IMG/VR virus record: IMGVR_UViG_3300032214_000555
Coordinates: 1-63,571 of that record
Strand: one strand, 5' to 3'
Length of the DNA: 63,571 nucleotides
DNA from: a virus
Shown piece after piece: positions 1 through 7,864 of the stretch. A program made the translations under genes and the position numbers. Under the pieces are notes generated by a model. That model was not told the DNA's origin, ran no database searches, and saw nothing but the letters and a program-made list of their open reading frames with translations. How positions within the stretch are numbered: the stretch's first letter is position 1; each line of letters opens with the position of its first letter.

Positions 1-99
1 TATATTCAGACAACCATTTGAGTATTACCAAAAACCAAATCGTACATTAATTAAAACCAATAACGAAACAACAGTTTCACTAACACTAAATTACAACCT

Positions 100-1302
100 A
101 TGAAAAAATTATTAGTATTATTCGCAAGTTTAACAATCTTCGGATGTTCAAAAGATTTAGGTGGAGAAGTTACACCAATAAATGTACCATCATCAACAAC
201 TTTGAGTGGGAACATTTCAGCAACAACAACCCTAACCTCTGACAAAGAGTGGGTATTAAAAGGTTATGTTTATGTAACCGATGGTGCAAAACTTATCATT
301 CAACCTGGAACAATAATCAAATCGGATATAAGTGAGAAAGGTGCTTTATGTATTGAAAGAGGAGCACAAATTATAGCAGAAGGAACTGCGGCAAAACCAA
401 TCGTATTTACATCAGGTAGAGCAGTTGGTGAAAAAACACCGGGTGATTGGGGTGGTATTGTAATATTGGGTAGAGCAAAAACCAATAGAACATCCGAACC
501 AACAATCGAAGGTGGTATTGGTAGAGCATATGGTGGAACAAACGATTTAGATAATAGTGGTGTTCTAAAATATGTAAGAATAGAGTATGCAGGAGTTGCA
601 GCAATGCCAAACTCTGAAATCAACGCACTAACATTGGGTGGGGTTGGTAGTGGTACAATCATTGAGAATGTACAAACTATCTACGCTAATGATGATGCAT
701 TTGAGTTCTTTGGTGGAACTGTATCACCTAAAAACTTATACGCATACGGAACTGCGGATGATGACTTTGATTTTGATTTTGGATATAGAGGTAAAGTATC
801 TAATTCAGTTTCTAAAAGAGACCCACAATTCGTAGATAATGGTGATGCGGGAAATGGTGTAGAATGTGATAATGATGGAACAGGTTCATCATCAGAACCA
901 TTCACACATCCTATATTAGATGGTGTAATTTTAATTGGACCAAACGATGTAGCATCTTTATCAAACCATAATTTGGCAATGAGATGGAGAAGAGCAACTC
1001 AATTTGAAGTGTATAACTCTACAATCATTGGATATATGAAAGGTGGTTTCTCAATGGAAAGTAATGAGACAGCACAATTCTACAAAGATGGTGTAAGTAA
1101 GTTTCAGAATAACAAAATTGGTTCTTACAATGGATTAAACTTTATCAGTAAAGTAACTACTATTATTACATCTGATTTAGTTAAAACAAAAGCATTGAGT
1201 GAGGGTAATACTGAAATCACTTTAACTAATGCTGAAATTGAAACATTGGCAAAGCCAATTTGGACAAATAGTTGGACAAGATTTCCAACAAAAGGAAACT
1301 AA
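100..1302 (+). CDS. Exported beta-helix lipoprotein of Bacteroidota type
   Basis: A 400-residue protein starting with a signal and a lipobox that ends at Cys16 (LTIFGC), so it should be exported and lipid-anchored. From about residue 35 it follows a family pattern common in Bacteroidota genomes: IIQPGTIIKS, then GDWGGIVILG, then GVLKYVRIEYAG and NALTLGGVGSGT, consistent with a right-handed parallel beta-helix. The family has no established function. A host-like outer-membrane lipoprotein in a phage gene array may alter the infected cell surface (inference). No promoter is visible in the 99 upstream bases. Confidence 0.75.
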   Translation: MKKLLVLFASLTIFGCSKDLGGEVTPINVPSSTTLSGNISATTTLTSDKEWVLKGYVYVTDGAKLIIQPGTIIKSDISEKGALCIERGAQIIAEGTAAKPIVFTSGRAVGEKTPGDWGGIVILGRAKTNRTSEPTIEGGIGRAYGGTNDLDNSGVLKYVRIEYAGVAAMPNSEINALTLGGVGSGTIIENVQTIYANDDAFEFFGGTVSPKNLYAYGTADDDFDFDFGYRGKVSNSVSKRDPQFVDNGDAGNGVECDNDGTGSSSEPFTHPILDGVILIGPNDVASLSNHNLAMRWRRATQFEVYNSTIIGYMKGGFSMESNETAQFYKDGVSKFQNNKIGSYNGLNFISKVTTIITSDLVKTKALSEGNTEITLTNAEIETLAKPIWTNSWTRFPTKGN

Positions 1303-1305
1303 ATG

Positions 1306-1314
1306 ATATTTATA
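1306..1314 (+). promoter_or_regulatory. AT-rich TATTTATA element (possible late promoter)
   Basis: ATATTTATA lies 21 bases before the TTG start at 1336. The same element recurs at 5981, 11258, 32562, 56747 and 62953 at a similar distance from start codons. No TTG element is seen 20 bases upstream. Promoter function is inferred. Confidence 0.3.
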
Positions 1315-1335
1315 TAAGTAACAAATATCAGATGG

Positions 1336-2886
1336 TTGAAAAGGTTAAAAATATTTTTAAGTGTATTGTTTATCTTATTTCTAGCTTCCAAAGCTAACGG
1401 ACAAACATATACACAAACATTCATAGATAAGTGTAGTGGCGAGGTAAAAGTTGCCACTACTACTTACGTCAATGGAAATGCAGTTGTTTCATTCTATAAT
1501 CAAGTTAAAGTATTTACTCCAACCGAAGTTCAAAGTGGAGCATTACAGATGTGGTTGCAAACTGTATATGTTGCATATTCAACAACAGGTTGTCCTACCA
1601 ATATAGTAGTTCAACAAACGGTACAACAAACGGTAAATCAGGCAGTACAACAAGCAGCATCGCAAGCAGCAACCCAAGCAGCATCACAAGCTGCAAGTTC
1701 TGCGGCATCAAATGCGGCAAGTTCGGCAGCAAGTTCAGCAGCTTCATCTGCGGCGAGTTCAGCAGCAAACAGAGCAGCAAGTTCTGTGGTTATACCACCA
1801 CCACCACCACCTGTAACACCACCTCCTGTAACACCACCACCAACAACTCCACCACCACCACCACCAACGGCAGGAACTCCACCTCCTCCACCTCCATCTG
1901 GTGGAAATAGTTCTTCTCCACCACCTGCACAAAGTGGAGGTAGTTCATCATCTTCATCGAGTAGTAGTTCTTCATCATCTTCGTCACAAAGTGAGGGTAA
2001 TTCTTCATCATCTTCGTCACAAAGTGAGGGTAGTTCATCTTCAAAATCGGAAACGAAGAGTGAAACTAAATCCGAATCTAAATCAGAAAGTAAGACTGAG
2101 GAAAAGAAAGAAGAATCTAAATCAGAAACTAAAAAGGAAGAGAAGAAAGAAGAATCTAAAAAAGAAGAAAAGAAAGAGGAGAAGAAGGAAGAGAAAAAAG
2201 AAGAAAAGAAGAAAGAAGAGAAGAAATCTCAAAACTTAAATCCTTTGTTATTGGCATCGGATTTAACAACCGCAGAAAGTGCTGATGGGGAATGGGCAGT
2301 AATCCTTTCAAATGGAATATCTCGTTCATCTATGGCAGGTGATGAAACATATTCGTTAAGTTCTATGGTTTGGAGTAATCTAAAACAATTTGCATTGAGT
2401 GGTGGATACACTAAAATGAACTTTGCAGATGGGGCATTGAAATCAATCAACTCATATTCAGTAACCGGTGCGTATCTATCTGGAAACTATATGGGATTAG
2501 TTGGTGCAACTGTAATCATACCACATCCTAAATTTGGAACATATGGATATAATGTTGGTGTTGTAAATCTATTTATAGATAGTGGTAGTGGTTCTGAATA
2601 TAGTATCAGTAGTTCGGGTGTTCTATTTTGGACAAAACCATACCCAGTAAGTAAGAAACTCACAGTATCACCTCAAATATTCACAATGCTTCCAGGTGGA
2701 AGTTGGAATACCAAAACAGGTGCTTATTCGTATAGTACAGATTTGGGGATAATGAGTGGTGCAAGTTTTGATTATAAAATCAGTAAAAGGTTTGGGTTGA
2801 GTATCAATTATAAAATCAATACTTCAACTACACCAGGAGCACCTATATTGAGTAATTTCTTGATAGGTTCAAGATTAATGCTTTAA
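1336..2886 (+). CDS. Exported low-complexity protein with C-terminal beta-barrel-like domain
   Basis: A 516-residue protein read from a TTG start (the nearby ATG at 1332 is in another frame and short). Residues 1-23 are a signal peptide ending ANGQ. After a small domain come Gln/Ala/Ser heptad-like repeats (about 89-151), a proline-rich stretch (153-185), a serine-rich stretch (190-236) and a highly charged Lys/Glu stretch (237-298). Residues 305-516 are rich in alternating aromatic and small residues and end in Leu-Met-Leu, as in outer-membrane barrels. The layout suggests an outer-membrane or surface protein with a long flexible spacer. Function unknown. Confidence 0.8.
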   Translation: MKRLKIFLSVLFILFLASKANGQTYTQTFIDKCSGEVKVATTTYVNGNAVVSFYNQVKVFTPTEVQSGALQMWLQTVYVAYSTTGCPTNIVVQQTVQQTVNQAVQQAASQAATQAASQAASSAASNAASSAASSAASSAASSAANRAASSVVIPPPPPPVTPPPVTPPPTTPPPPPPTAGTPPPPPPSGGNSSSPPPAQSGGSSSSSSSSSSSSSSSQSEGNSSSSSSQSEGSSSSKSETKSETKSESKSESKTEEKKEESKSETKKEEKKEESKKEEKKEEKKEEKKEEKKKEEKKSQNLNPLLLASDLTTAESADGEWAVILSNGISRSSMAGDETYSLSSMVWSNLKQFALSGGYTKMNFADGALKSINSYSVTGAYLSGNYMGLVGATVIIPHPKFGTYGYNVGVVNLFIDSGSGSEYSISSSGVLFWTKPYPVSKKLTVSPQIFTMLPGGSWNTKTGAYSYSTDLGIMSGASFDYKISKRFGLSINYKINTSTTPGAPILSNFLIGSRLML

Positions 2887-3008
2887 TCTAATTTAAGAGG
2901 TTCGTTGTGTTCTCTTTGTTTTTTAAAACCGTATTCGGTTGTTGTTTTAGAGATGATTGCTCCGAAAGAACTGCAAACTAAAATAAGGCCTACTAATAAG
3001 TGAATCAT
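2883..3008 (-). CDS. Possible 41-residue membrane protein on the minus strand
   Basis: The only minus-strand reading frame in a gap that looks gene-like: ATG at 3008, stop at 2883, overlapping the stop of the preceding + strand gene. It encodes a hydrophobic N-terminal segment (MIHLLVGLILVCSSFGAII) and a charged tail. Start context is A-rich. No clear minus-strand promoter was found, so this could be chance. Confidence 0.4.
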   Translation of the reverse strand: MIHLLVGLILVCSSFGAIISKTTTEYGFKKQREHNEPLKLD

Positions 3009-3159
3009 AATTGTGTTTTTTTGTTTATTATATAACTATTTGTATATAGATATAAGAAAAATACCAAAAAACACAAAAAAATAGGATTTTCCTAATAAGT
3101 TGATAAAGGTTCTTTTTATAATACAATTCTATACTTATTGGAAACAAAACGACTAATTT

Positions 3160-3786
3160 ATGAAACATTTTTTATTAATTTTATTACTAACATTTACTAC
3201 AAAAATACTTGCACAAGATATTGTAGTAATAAAACACACCAACTACACTACACATTTCAGTAAATCAAAAAGATATCCTGTATTGGTAGAATGGGAAACC
3301 ACTCACGCAATGGTAGGGTGTCCTACCCCATTAAAAAGAAAGGATAATTTCAAACCAGACCCACAATTACCAGTTGAAACTAACATAGGTGCTGATTATG
3401 TAAAGAGTGGATACGATAGAGGACACGTAATGCCAGCAGCAGACAATCTTTGTCAAACACCACAAGTACAAGATGAATGTTTCTATTTTTCAAATATGGT
3501 AGCACAAACTCACAGATTAAATGCGGGAGATTGGAAATCATTAGAAACGGCAACTCGTAATTGGGCATTAATAAGTGCAAAGGTAAAGGTATGGAGTGGT
3601 TCAATTGGAGAAGCAAAGAAAATAGGTAAAGTATCCGTTCCTACTCAATGTTGGAAAGTAGTAGAAATAGCAGGTAAGAAAACTGCATATCTATTCAACA
3701 ACGATTTATCTAATCCGGATGGATTTGCTAACAACGAAGTACCAGTATCCCAAATAGAAAAATTAACAGGTTTTACATTCAAATAA
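3160..3786 (+). CDS. Secreted DNA/RNA non-specific endonuclease
   Basis: A 208-residue protein with an N-terminal signal peptide ending near ILAQ (residue 19). It carries the DRGH motif of the NUC1/beta-beta-alpha-metal endonuclease family at residues 86-89 (YDRGHVMPAADN) followed by FYFSNMVAQTHRLNAGDW, which supplies the metal-binding Asn. His89 is the expected general base. These enzymes cut DNA and RNA with little specificity; the signal peptide places it in the periplasm or outside. It could degrade incoming competitor DNA or extracellular DNA (inference). It stops one base before the next gene. Confidence 0.9.
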   Translation: MKHFLLILLLTFTTKILAQDIVVIKHTNYTTHFSKSKRYPVLVEWETTHAMVGCPTPLKRKDNFKPDPQLPVETNIGADYVKSGYDRGHVMPAADNLCQTPQVQDECFYFSNMVAQTHRLNAGDWKSLETATRNWALISAKVKVWSGSIGEAKKIGKVSVPTQCWKVVEIAGKKTAYLFNNDLSNPDGFANNEVPVSQIEKLTGFTFK

Positions 3787-3787
3787 T

Positions 3788-4432
3788 ATGGCTTACTTAA
3801 ATCATAATATACCAACTACAAGGTGTATGATAAGAAACGAATTTCTTTTCAATCATACAAAAGGACACGGAGAATTTACCAATTGTGATGTACATATGGT
3901 AGCATCTATGGAGGGAATGACACCTGTATTTGAAGCATTTTTAGAGAATGGTGTGAATTGGACAAGAAGACCAATCAACGCATTTTGTTGGAAAACGGAT
4001 GCACCAACTTATTCATTAACCGAACATATATATTGGGATTGTTTCTCTAACTATTGTGATGTACAAATACGAAACAGACTGAGTGGATTGAGAGCAGAAC
4101 TTATTACACCATCGGGTGCTAAAAAAGAGGGTACATATATGTTTACAATAGATTGGGGATTTGAGAACAAAGCAGGTATGTTAGATGTATCATTTTCAGA
4201 AACATTTGAACATAAATGTGCTCATTTTTTTAAGATGGATGATGGAAATTTCTTTGCATATCCTAACAACAGAATAGTTTGGAAAGATAAAGCATGGACA
4301 TTCAATAGAATTAAAGAAAATCCTGGTTATATAATAGACCATAACATATATTCAGTTGAAGGTGAGGGTAAATATGAAACAGATAATAACTACTTTACAG
4401 AGTTTAAACCGGAAAAAATAATTAAAAAATAA
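3788..4432 (+). CDS. Conserved phage protein of unknown function
   Basis: A 214-residue protein starting at an ATG two bases after the nuclease stop, so probably co-transcribed and translationally coupled. It has several Cys and His residues (NCDVHM, FCWK, YWDCFSNYCD, EHKCAHFF) but no recognised motif, and no signal peptide. The general look resembles hypothetical proteins of marine T4-like phages; I do not recognise a family with confidence. Confidence 0.75.
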   Translation: MAYLNHNIPTTRCMIRNEFLFNHTKGHGEFTNCDVHMVASMEGMTPVFEAFLENGVNWTRRPINAFCWKTDAPTYSLTEHIYWDCFSNYCDVQIRNRLSGLRAELITPSGAKKEGTYMFTIDWGFENKAGMLDVSFSETFEHKCAHFFKMDDGNFFAYPNNRIVWKDKAWTFNRIKENPGYIIDHNIYSVEGEGKYETDNNYFTEFKPEKIIKK

Positions 4433-4444
4433 TTCAACTTTTGC

Positions 4445-4475
4445 TTGACTTTTTGCGCGGAATTTTGTACCTTTA
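4445..4475 (+). promoter_or_regulatory. Bacteroidota-type promoter
   Basis: TTG at 4445, 20 bases, then TACCTTTA. It drives the gene at 4521 through a GTGAGTGAGAG leader. The GCTTGACTTTTTGCGCGGAATT core is repeated at 22957. Confidence 0.8.
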
Positions 4476-4520
4476 TTATATGTGAGTGAGAGATGGTTCT
4501 CCTCTTTAACCCTTTCCGAT

Positions 4521-4814
4521 ATGAACGTTACAGAATTAAAATTGACTGATTTAGAATCAAAAACCTTAACTGCTTTCACTGGTTGTCTTTATGCTGAGCC
4601 TGGTTTTTCCGATGTGGATGTAAAAGATTTGAGTGAAGTGACCGGTATTTCTTCCAAAATTATCAGAGGTGCTTTGGGTTCATTGGTTAAGAAAGGTGTA
4701 GTTACTATCAACCCTAACGATGGTGGTTATGATATTATTGACCTGAATGTTCGTTACTGGCATTTAGTGAATGAAAGTTGGGCAGAAGAAGCTGAATATA
4801 TTTTGAAAAAATAA
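4521..4814 (+). CDS. Small winged-helix-like DNA-binding protein
   Basis: A 97-residue protein. The ATG at 4521 follows the leader sequence CTTTCCGAT that precedes several starts in this genome, so it is preferred over an in-frame GTG at 4482 lying at the transcript start. Residues 30-65 (VDVKDLSEVTGISSKIIRG, then LGSLVKKGVVTI) look like helix-turn-helix plus wing, as in MarR-like regulators. It could be a phage transcriptional regulator (inference). It has its own strong promoter. Confidence 0.75.
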   Translation: MNVTELKLTDLESKTLTAFTGCLYAEPGFSDVDVKDLSEVTGISSKIIRGALGSLVKKGVVTINPNDGGYDIIDLNVRYWHLVNESWAEEAEYILKK

Positions 4815-4826
4815 TTACGAAAAAGC

Positions 4827-4856
4827 TTGACTTGTGTTGATATTTTTTGTATATTG
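4827..4856 (+). promoter_or_regulatory. Bacteroidota-type promoter
   Basis: TTG at 4827, 20 bases, TATATTG. Followed by the leader GTAATTGAGAGTGAGAG and the gene at 4910. Confidence 0.75.
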
Positions 4857-4909
4857 TAAGGTAATTGAGAGTGAGAGTTAAAATTGTTAAAATCTAAAAT
4901 ATAAAAGTT

Positions 4910-5488
4910 ATGAAATCTAAAATTAAATTTGTTTGGTTAGGTGTTAATTTTGAATTACCATCTGAGTGTTTAAGAACTAAATCTTATTGGGGAGATACAT
5001 TATCAGAACCATTTATCAGCATCGGACGTAAAGAAGTTCCTTTGTTGTTCAAACAGTATGTAAAAGCTAAATACCCTGATATGCTAGTGTGGGGTAAATC
5101 ATCTACCTTTGCTAACGGTTCTTCATCTGATTTGTATGCTTGTAAAGCTAACGGAGATGAGTTAGAGTGGGGTTCTACTGAGTACAAAGAATTAAACTCC
5201 TTTGTTAATTCAATGAGTGGTGGGCATTACGATGGTATGCATGACATTTACGAATATGGTGAGCCAGGTGTTTCTGATAACGGAACTAAATTGGATTTCA
5301 ATTCCAAATATGTTCATTTCAACAACAAAGCTCCGTTCGGTTCTTGGCCAGATGTGAAGAGAATGTTGTTAGATATGCAAGCCGGTAAGTATGTGTGGGG
5401 TGTATTATCTTTGGAGCAGGCAATTGAAAAGGTTAAAACTTACAGTTGTAAAGACTCTGATATTCAGAAAGCATTACAATTTATTTAA
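4910..5488 (+). CDS. Hypothetical protein, own promoter
   Basis: A 192-residue soluble protein with no signal peptide or recognised motif. It is rich in aromatic residues and contains repeated GDxL and WG segments. Preceded by a strong promoter and a 50-base leader, and followed by a terminator-promoter overlap at 5511. Function unknown. Confidence 0.75.
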   Translation: MKSKIKFVWLGVNFELPSECLRTKSYWGDTLSEPFISIGRKEVPLLFKQYVKAKYPDMLVWGKSSTFANGSSSDLYACKANGDELEWGSTEYKELNSFVNSMSGGHYDGMHDIYEYGEPGVSDNGTKLDFNSKYVHFNNKAPFGSWPDVKRMLLDMQAGKYVWGVLSLEQAIEKVKTYSCKDSDIQKALQFI

Positions 5489-5510
5489 AAAAACTTAAAA
5501 ATAATTATCA

Positions 5511-5537
5511 AAAGGCTTGGATATTCCAAGCCTTTTT
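5511..5537 (+). terminator. Intrinsic terminator overlapping a promoter
   Basis: A 10-bp hairpin (arm AAAGGCTTGG, 5-base loop, arm CCAAGCCTTT) with a T run. The arm contains the TTG of the next promoter and the T run abuts its TATCTTTA. Confidence 0.8.
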
Positions 5538-5547
5538 CGTATCTTTA
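5517..5547 (+). promoter_or_regulatory. Bacteroidota-type promoter inside a terminator
   Basis: TTG at 5517, 20 bases, TATCTTTA at 5540. It drives the HAD gene at 5592; transcripts starting here would not include the upstream hairpin. Confidence 0.75.
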
Positions 5548-5591
5548 CTGGGTAGTGAGAGTGGTAATAACAAAAGATAAAATTTAAAATT

Positions 5592-5972
5592 ATGAAAAGA
5601 GAACAAAATTACAAAACGATTTTTAGCGATATAGACGGAACTCTAATTGAGCAAGTTAGGTTCGAAGATTTAAACCCTAACATAGTAAATGTGTTGCCAG
5701 GTGTTTTAGAGAAATTCAATGAGTGGTATGAAGAAGGACATTACATCGTTCTAACAACCGCAAGACCTGAGCATTTGAGAGAGATTACTGTTCATCAAAT
5801 GGGAGTGGCAGGGATTCGTTACCATCAGTTAGTAATGGGTATCGGTAGAGAGGAACGGATTCTAATCAACAACAACTCAAAAGGAGAACCAAACGCACCG
5901 AGAGCAATGGCAGTTGCCGTTGGTAGAGATGCCGGTTTCAACAATTCTAATTGGGAAAGTGTTGGATTATAA
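5592..5972 (+). CDS. HAD-superfamily phosphatase-like protein
   Basis: A 126-residue protein with the HAD nucleophile motif DIDGT at residues 13-17 (Asp13 nucleophile, Asp15 acid/base) and LTTARPEHLRE as motif II-like segment. A later RDAGFNNSNW replaces the usual GDxxxD acidic motif. It is short, without a recognisable cap domain, like many phage HAD proteins that act on nucleotides or polynucleotide ends. Substrate cannot be assigned. It is the last gene before the tagged internal-protein cassette but has a separate host-type promoter. Confidence 0.8.
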   Translation: MKREQNYKTIFSDIDGTLIEQVRFEDLNPNIVNVLPGVLEKFNEWYEEGHYIVLTTARPEHLREITVHQMGVAGIRYHQLVMGIGREERILINNNSKGEPNAPRAMAVAVGRDAGFNNSNWESVGL

Positions 5973-5980
5973 TTTTAATT

Positions 5981-5990
5981 TATATTTATA
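5981..5990 (+). promoter_or_regulatory. TATATTTATA element before the tagged cassette
   Basis: Perfect TATATTTATA 13 bases before the ATG at 6004. Possible late promoter for the cassette from 6004 to 11250; inferred from recurrence upstream of other late-type genes. Confidence 0.35.
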
Positions 5991-6003
5991 AGAAACATTA
6001 AAA

Positions 6004-6249
6004 ATGATTAAATTAGCATCACTATTAAAGGAAGTATCAATCAAAGTTGGTAAAAATGGAGAATCCATCAACGGATATGAAGTAGAATACTTTAAAGTTG
6101 CAAGCGGGGTTTATGCGAATATAGAAATACCTTCACCAAATCCTACTTTTGATGATGATATTCAAATAAAAGGGCATGGAAAAAATGAAAAGGATGCCTT
6201 TGATGATTTGAAAAAACAGTTCGAAAAATATCTAAAAAAGAAAAGATAA
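6004..6249 (+). CDS. Tagged putative internal head protein 1
   Basis: An 81-residue protein that begins MIKLASLLKE, then a small acidic/basic domain. The first ten residues match the N-termini of seven neighbours and have the length and L-x-E end of the T4 capsid-targeting peptide cut by the head protease. The rest (residues 11-81) has no recognised fold. Its stop overlaps the next start (TAATG). Likely packed in the head and injected (inference). Confidence 0.75.
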   Translation: MIKLASLLKEVSIKVGKNGESINGYEVEYFKVASGVYANIEIPSPNPTFDDDIQIKGHGKNEKDAFDDLKKQFEKYLKKKR

Positions 6250-6542
6250 TGATTAAATTAGCATCTTTATTAAAAGAGAGAAAATCAGATTATGAAACCT
6301 ATCATAATTCATATACATCTGCTATAACTGCGGCAAAAGAATACGCAGAAAAGCAAGGTTATGAGATAAATGATGATGATTCATTCACAAAGATTGGAAT
6401 GGGACCTCGTAAACCATCGGAGGGTAAGACTAATAGATTCAGTATCGAATTATCAAAAGATGGTAAGGTTAGTAGAAAACAACTTCACATTCAGGTATAT
6501 GGTATGAAAAACCAATACGAATTAAATGCTTATATACAATAA
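6249..6542 (+). CDS. Tagged putative internal head protein 2
   Basis: A 97-residue protein with the identical tag MIKLASLLKE followed by a charged domain with a Tyr-rich helix (about residues 14-40). Overlaps both neighbours by one base. No recognised function beyond the shared N-terminal peptide. Confidence 0.75.
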   Translation: MIKLASLLKERKSDYETYHNSYTSAITAAKEYAEKQGYEINDDDSFTKIGMGPRKPSEGKTNRFSIELSKDGKVSRKQLHIQVYGMKNQYELNAYIQ

Positions 6543-6871
6543 TGAAACTAAAAGATTTATTAAAGGAAGCATTCAAATCACCCGATTATATTATTACATC
6601 GGTTACTGAAAAGGATATTCCACCACAAGCTATACCCAGAGCAGATGTTATGTTAGGGTTAAAGATGGGTGGTGAATTTGGTACATATGGTACATTAACT
6701 AACAAACATTACAAATTAGGACATGAGAATGGTAAAGTTGTTTTAATATTATCTAACGATGGTAAAAGAGCAATAAGAGTTAGAAGTGAAAAAGAACCTA
6801 AATATTTGGATAAAATGCAAAAATTTGCTGATAAGTTTTTATCAGACTATGCTAAGAAAATAAATAAATGA
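6542..6871 (+). CDS. Tagged putative internal head protein 3
   Basis: A 109-residue basic protein beginning MKLKDLLKE, a nine-residue form of the tag. The body contains GGEFGTYGTLTNKHYKLGHE and a Lys-rich C-terminus, suitable for contact with packaged DNA. Overlaps the next gene by four bases (ATGA). Confidence 0.75.
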   Translation: MKLKDLLKEAFKSPDYIITSVTEKDIPPQAIPRADVMLGLKMGGEFGTYGTLTNKHYKLGHENGKVVLILSNDGKRAIRVRSEKEPKYLDKMQKFADKFLSDYAKKINK

Positions 6872-7143
6872 TAAAGTTAAAAGATTTACTAAAAGAAAAC
6901 TTTCCAGGTAAAGGTGCAACCGTATCGGCAAAAGATATTGACGATAAAATGATGGATTACTTTGATAGAATGAATGTGAAATTAGAAGTAACACCAATCA
7001 GCGGAAAGAAGTATAGTGCATCAGTAGGTCCTCAATTTGGTGATATTTTCTTTCATGGAGATGGAGCACCTGATAAAGCAAGTTGGCAATTACAATTAAA
7101 ACAAATCAAATCTGTAAAGATTTTAGGATACTACGGAGATTAA
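6868..7143 (+). CDS. Tagged putative internal head protein 4
   Basis: A 91-residue protein beginning MIKLKDLLKE, then a Gly/Lys-rich region and a short mixed alpha/beta domain with DIDDKMMDYFDRMNVK. No family recognised. Co-directional and overlapping the upstream gene. Confidence 0.75.
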   Translation: MIKLKDLLKENFPGKGATVSAKDIDDKMMDYFDRMNVKLEVTPISGKKYSASVGPQFGDIFFHGDGAPDKASWQLQLKQIKSVKILGYYGD

Positions 7144-7153
7144 CATATAGCAA

Positions 7154-7591
7154 ATGAAACTAAAAGACTTATTAAACGAAGACACCTGGAAACTTGAAAA
7201 AGGAGAAATCCTTTTCAATGGCAAAAAAGTAGGAACATTCGAATACGAATATGAAGCAGATGCGTTTTGGATTGATGATATAGATAAAAACGGAACAAAG
7301 GGATTTGGTAGTAAAGAAAAGGCTATTCAATGGTTGAAAAAAAATAAAAAAGCATATTTGGATAGACACAATAATGATTACCATCGTAAAGAACGAGATT
7401 ATTTAAGTCGATTTGATTATTACGATGAATCGGTAAATGAGGTGAAGATACATCACATGGCAAGAGAAGGAGCATTGGATAATCTTAAAGAAGTAATCTT
7501 AAACATTGGACCATTTAGTAAAGAGGTGGTTAAACATTGTGAAGCAGCAATTAAAATTATAGAAAAATTTGACTCCAATTATAAACGATGA
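7154..7591 (+). CDS. Tagged putative internal head protein 5
   Basis: A 145-residue protein beginning MKLKDLLNE. Residues 11-65 look like a small beta sheet (ILFNGKKVGTFEYEYEAD) with a following Lys-rich helix and a DRHNNDYHRKERDYLSRFDYYDE segment. The C-terminal half is helical. No enzyme motif seen. Overlaps the next gene by four bases. Confidence 0.75.
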   Translation: MKLKDLLNEDTWKLEKGEILFNGKKVGTFEYEYEADAFWIDDIDKNGTKGFGSKEKAIQWLKKNKKAYLDRHNNDYHRKERDYLSRFDYYDESVNEVKIHHMAREGALDNLKEVILNIGPFSKEVVKHCEAAIKIIEKFDSNYKR

Positions 7592-7863
7592 TATTAGCAT
7601 TTAAAGTAGATAGAAACGTATATAGAGTAGAGTTTCAAACATCTGTTTCCAAAAACAATGTTATATCTTGTATTCCAAAGACAACAAAAGATGCGGATAC
7701 TGTGCAAAGTATAATATCACAATCACAACCAATGGTGGTTCAGAAAGGAATACAACAATACATAGAAAAACAATTAAAATTACCTATTGAAATCGAAAGA
7801 GATTACAACGGACCTGGATTTGGTTTTACAGTTGATTTATACGATTTAGTGAAAAAATTATAG
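7588..7863 (+). CDS. Small untagged protein in the cassette
   Basis: A 91-residue protein that starts by ATGA overlap but lacks the LLKE tag of its neighbours. It has a predicted beta-rich N-terminus and a helical middle. No family recognised. Because it is untagged it may act in the cell rather than in the head. Confidence 0.65.
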   Translation: MILAFKVDRNVYRVEFQTSVSKNNVISCIPKTTKDADTVQSIISQSQPMVVQKGIQQYIEKQLKLPIEIERDYNGPGFGFTVDLYDLVKKL

Positions 7864-7864
7864 T

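Noticed and set aside
1620-1800. Short DNA repeats resembling a CRISPR or satellite array
   Set aside because: The units are coding (Ala/Ser/Gln codons in frame with a signal-peptide protein) and have no spacers.
100-3786. Interpretation of the window as a bacterial chromosome because of lipoprotein and outer-membrane genes
   Set aside because: Gene density, one-strand layout, the tRNA array and many phage-type small genes point to a phage; no chromosomal operons are present.
4482-4520. GTG start for the winged-helix gene
   Set aside because: It lies at the predicted transcript start within a leader hairpin shared with other genes; ATG 4521 has the shared start context.
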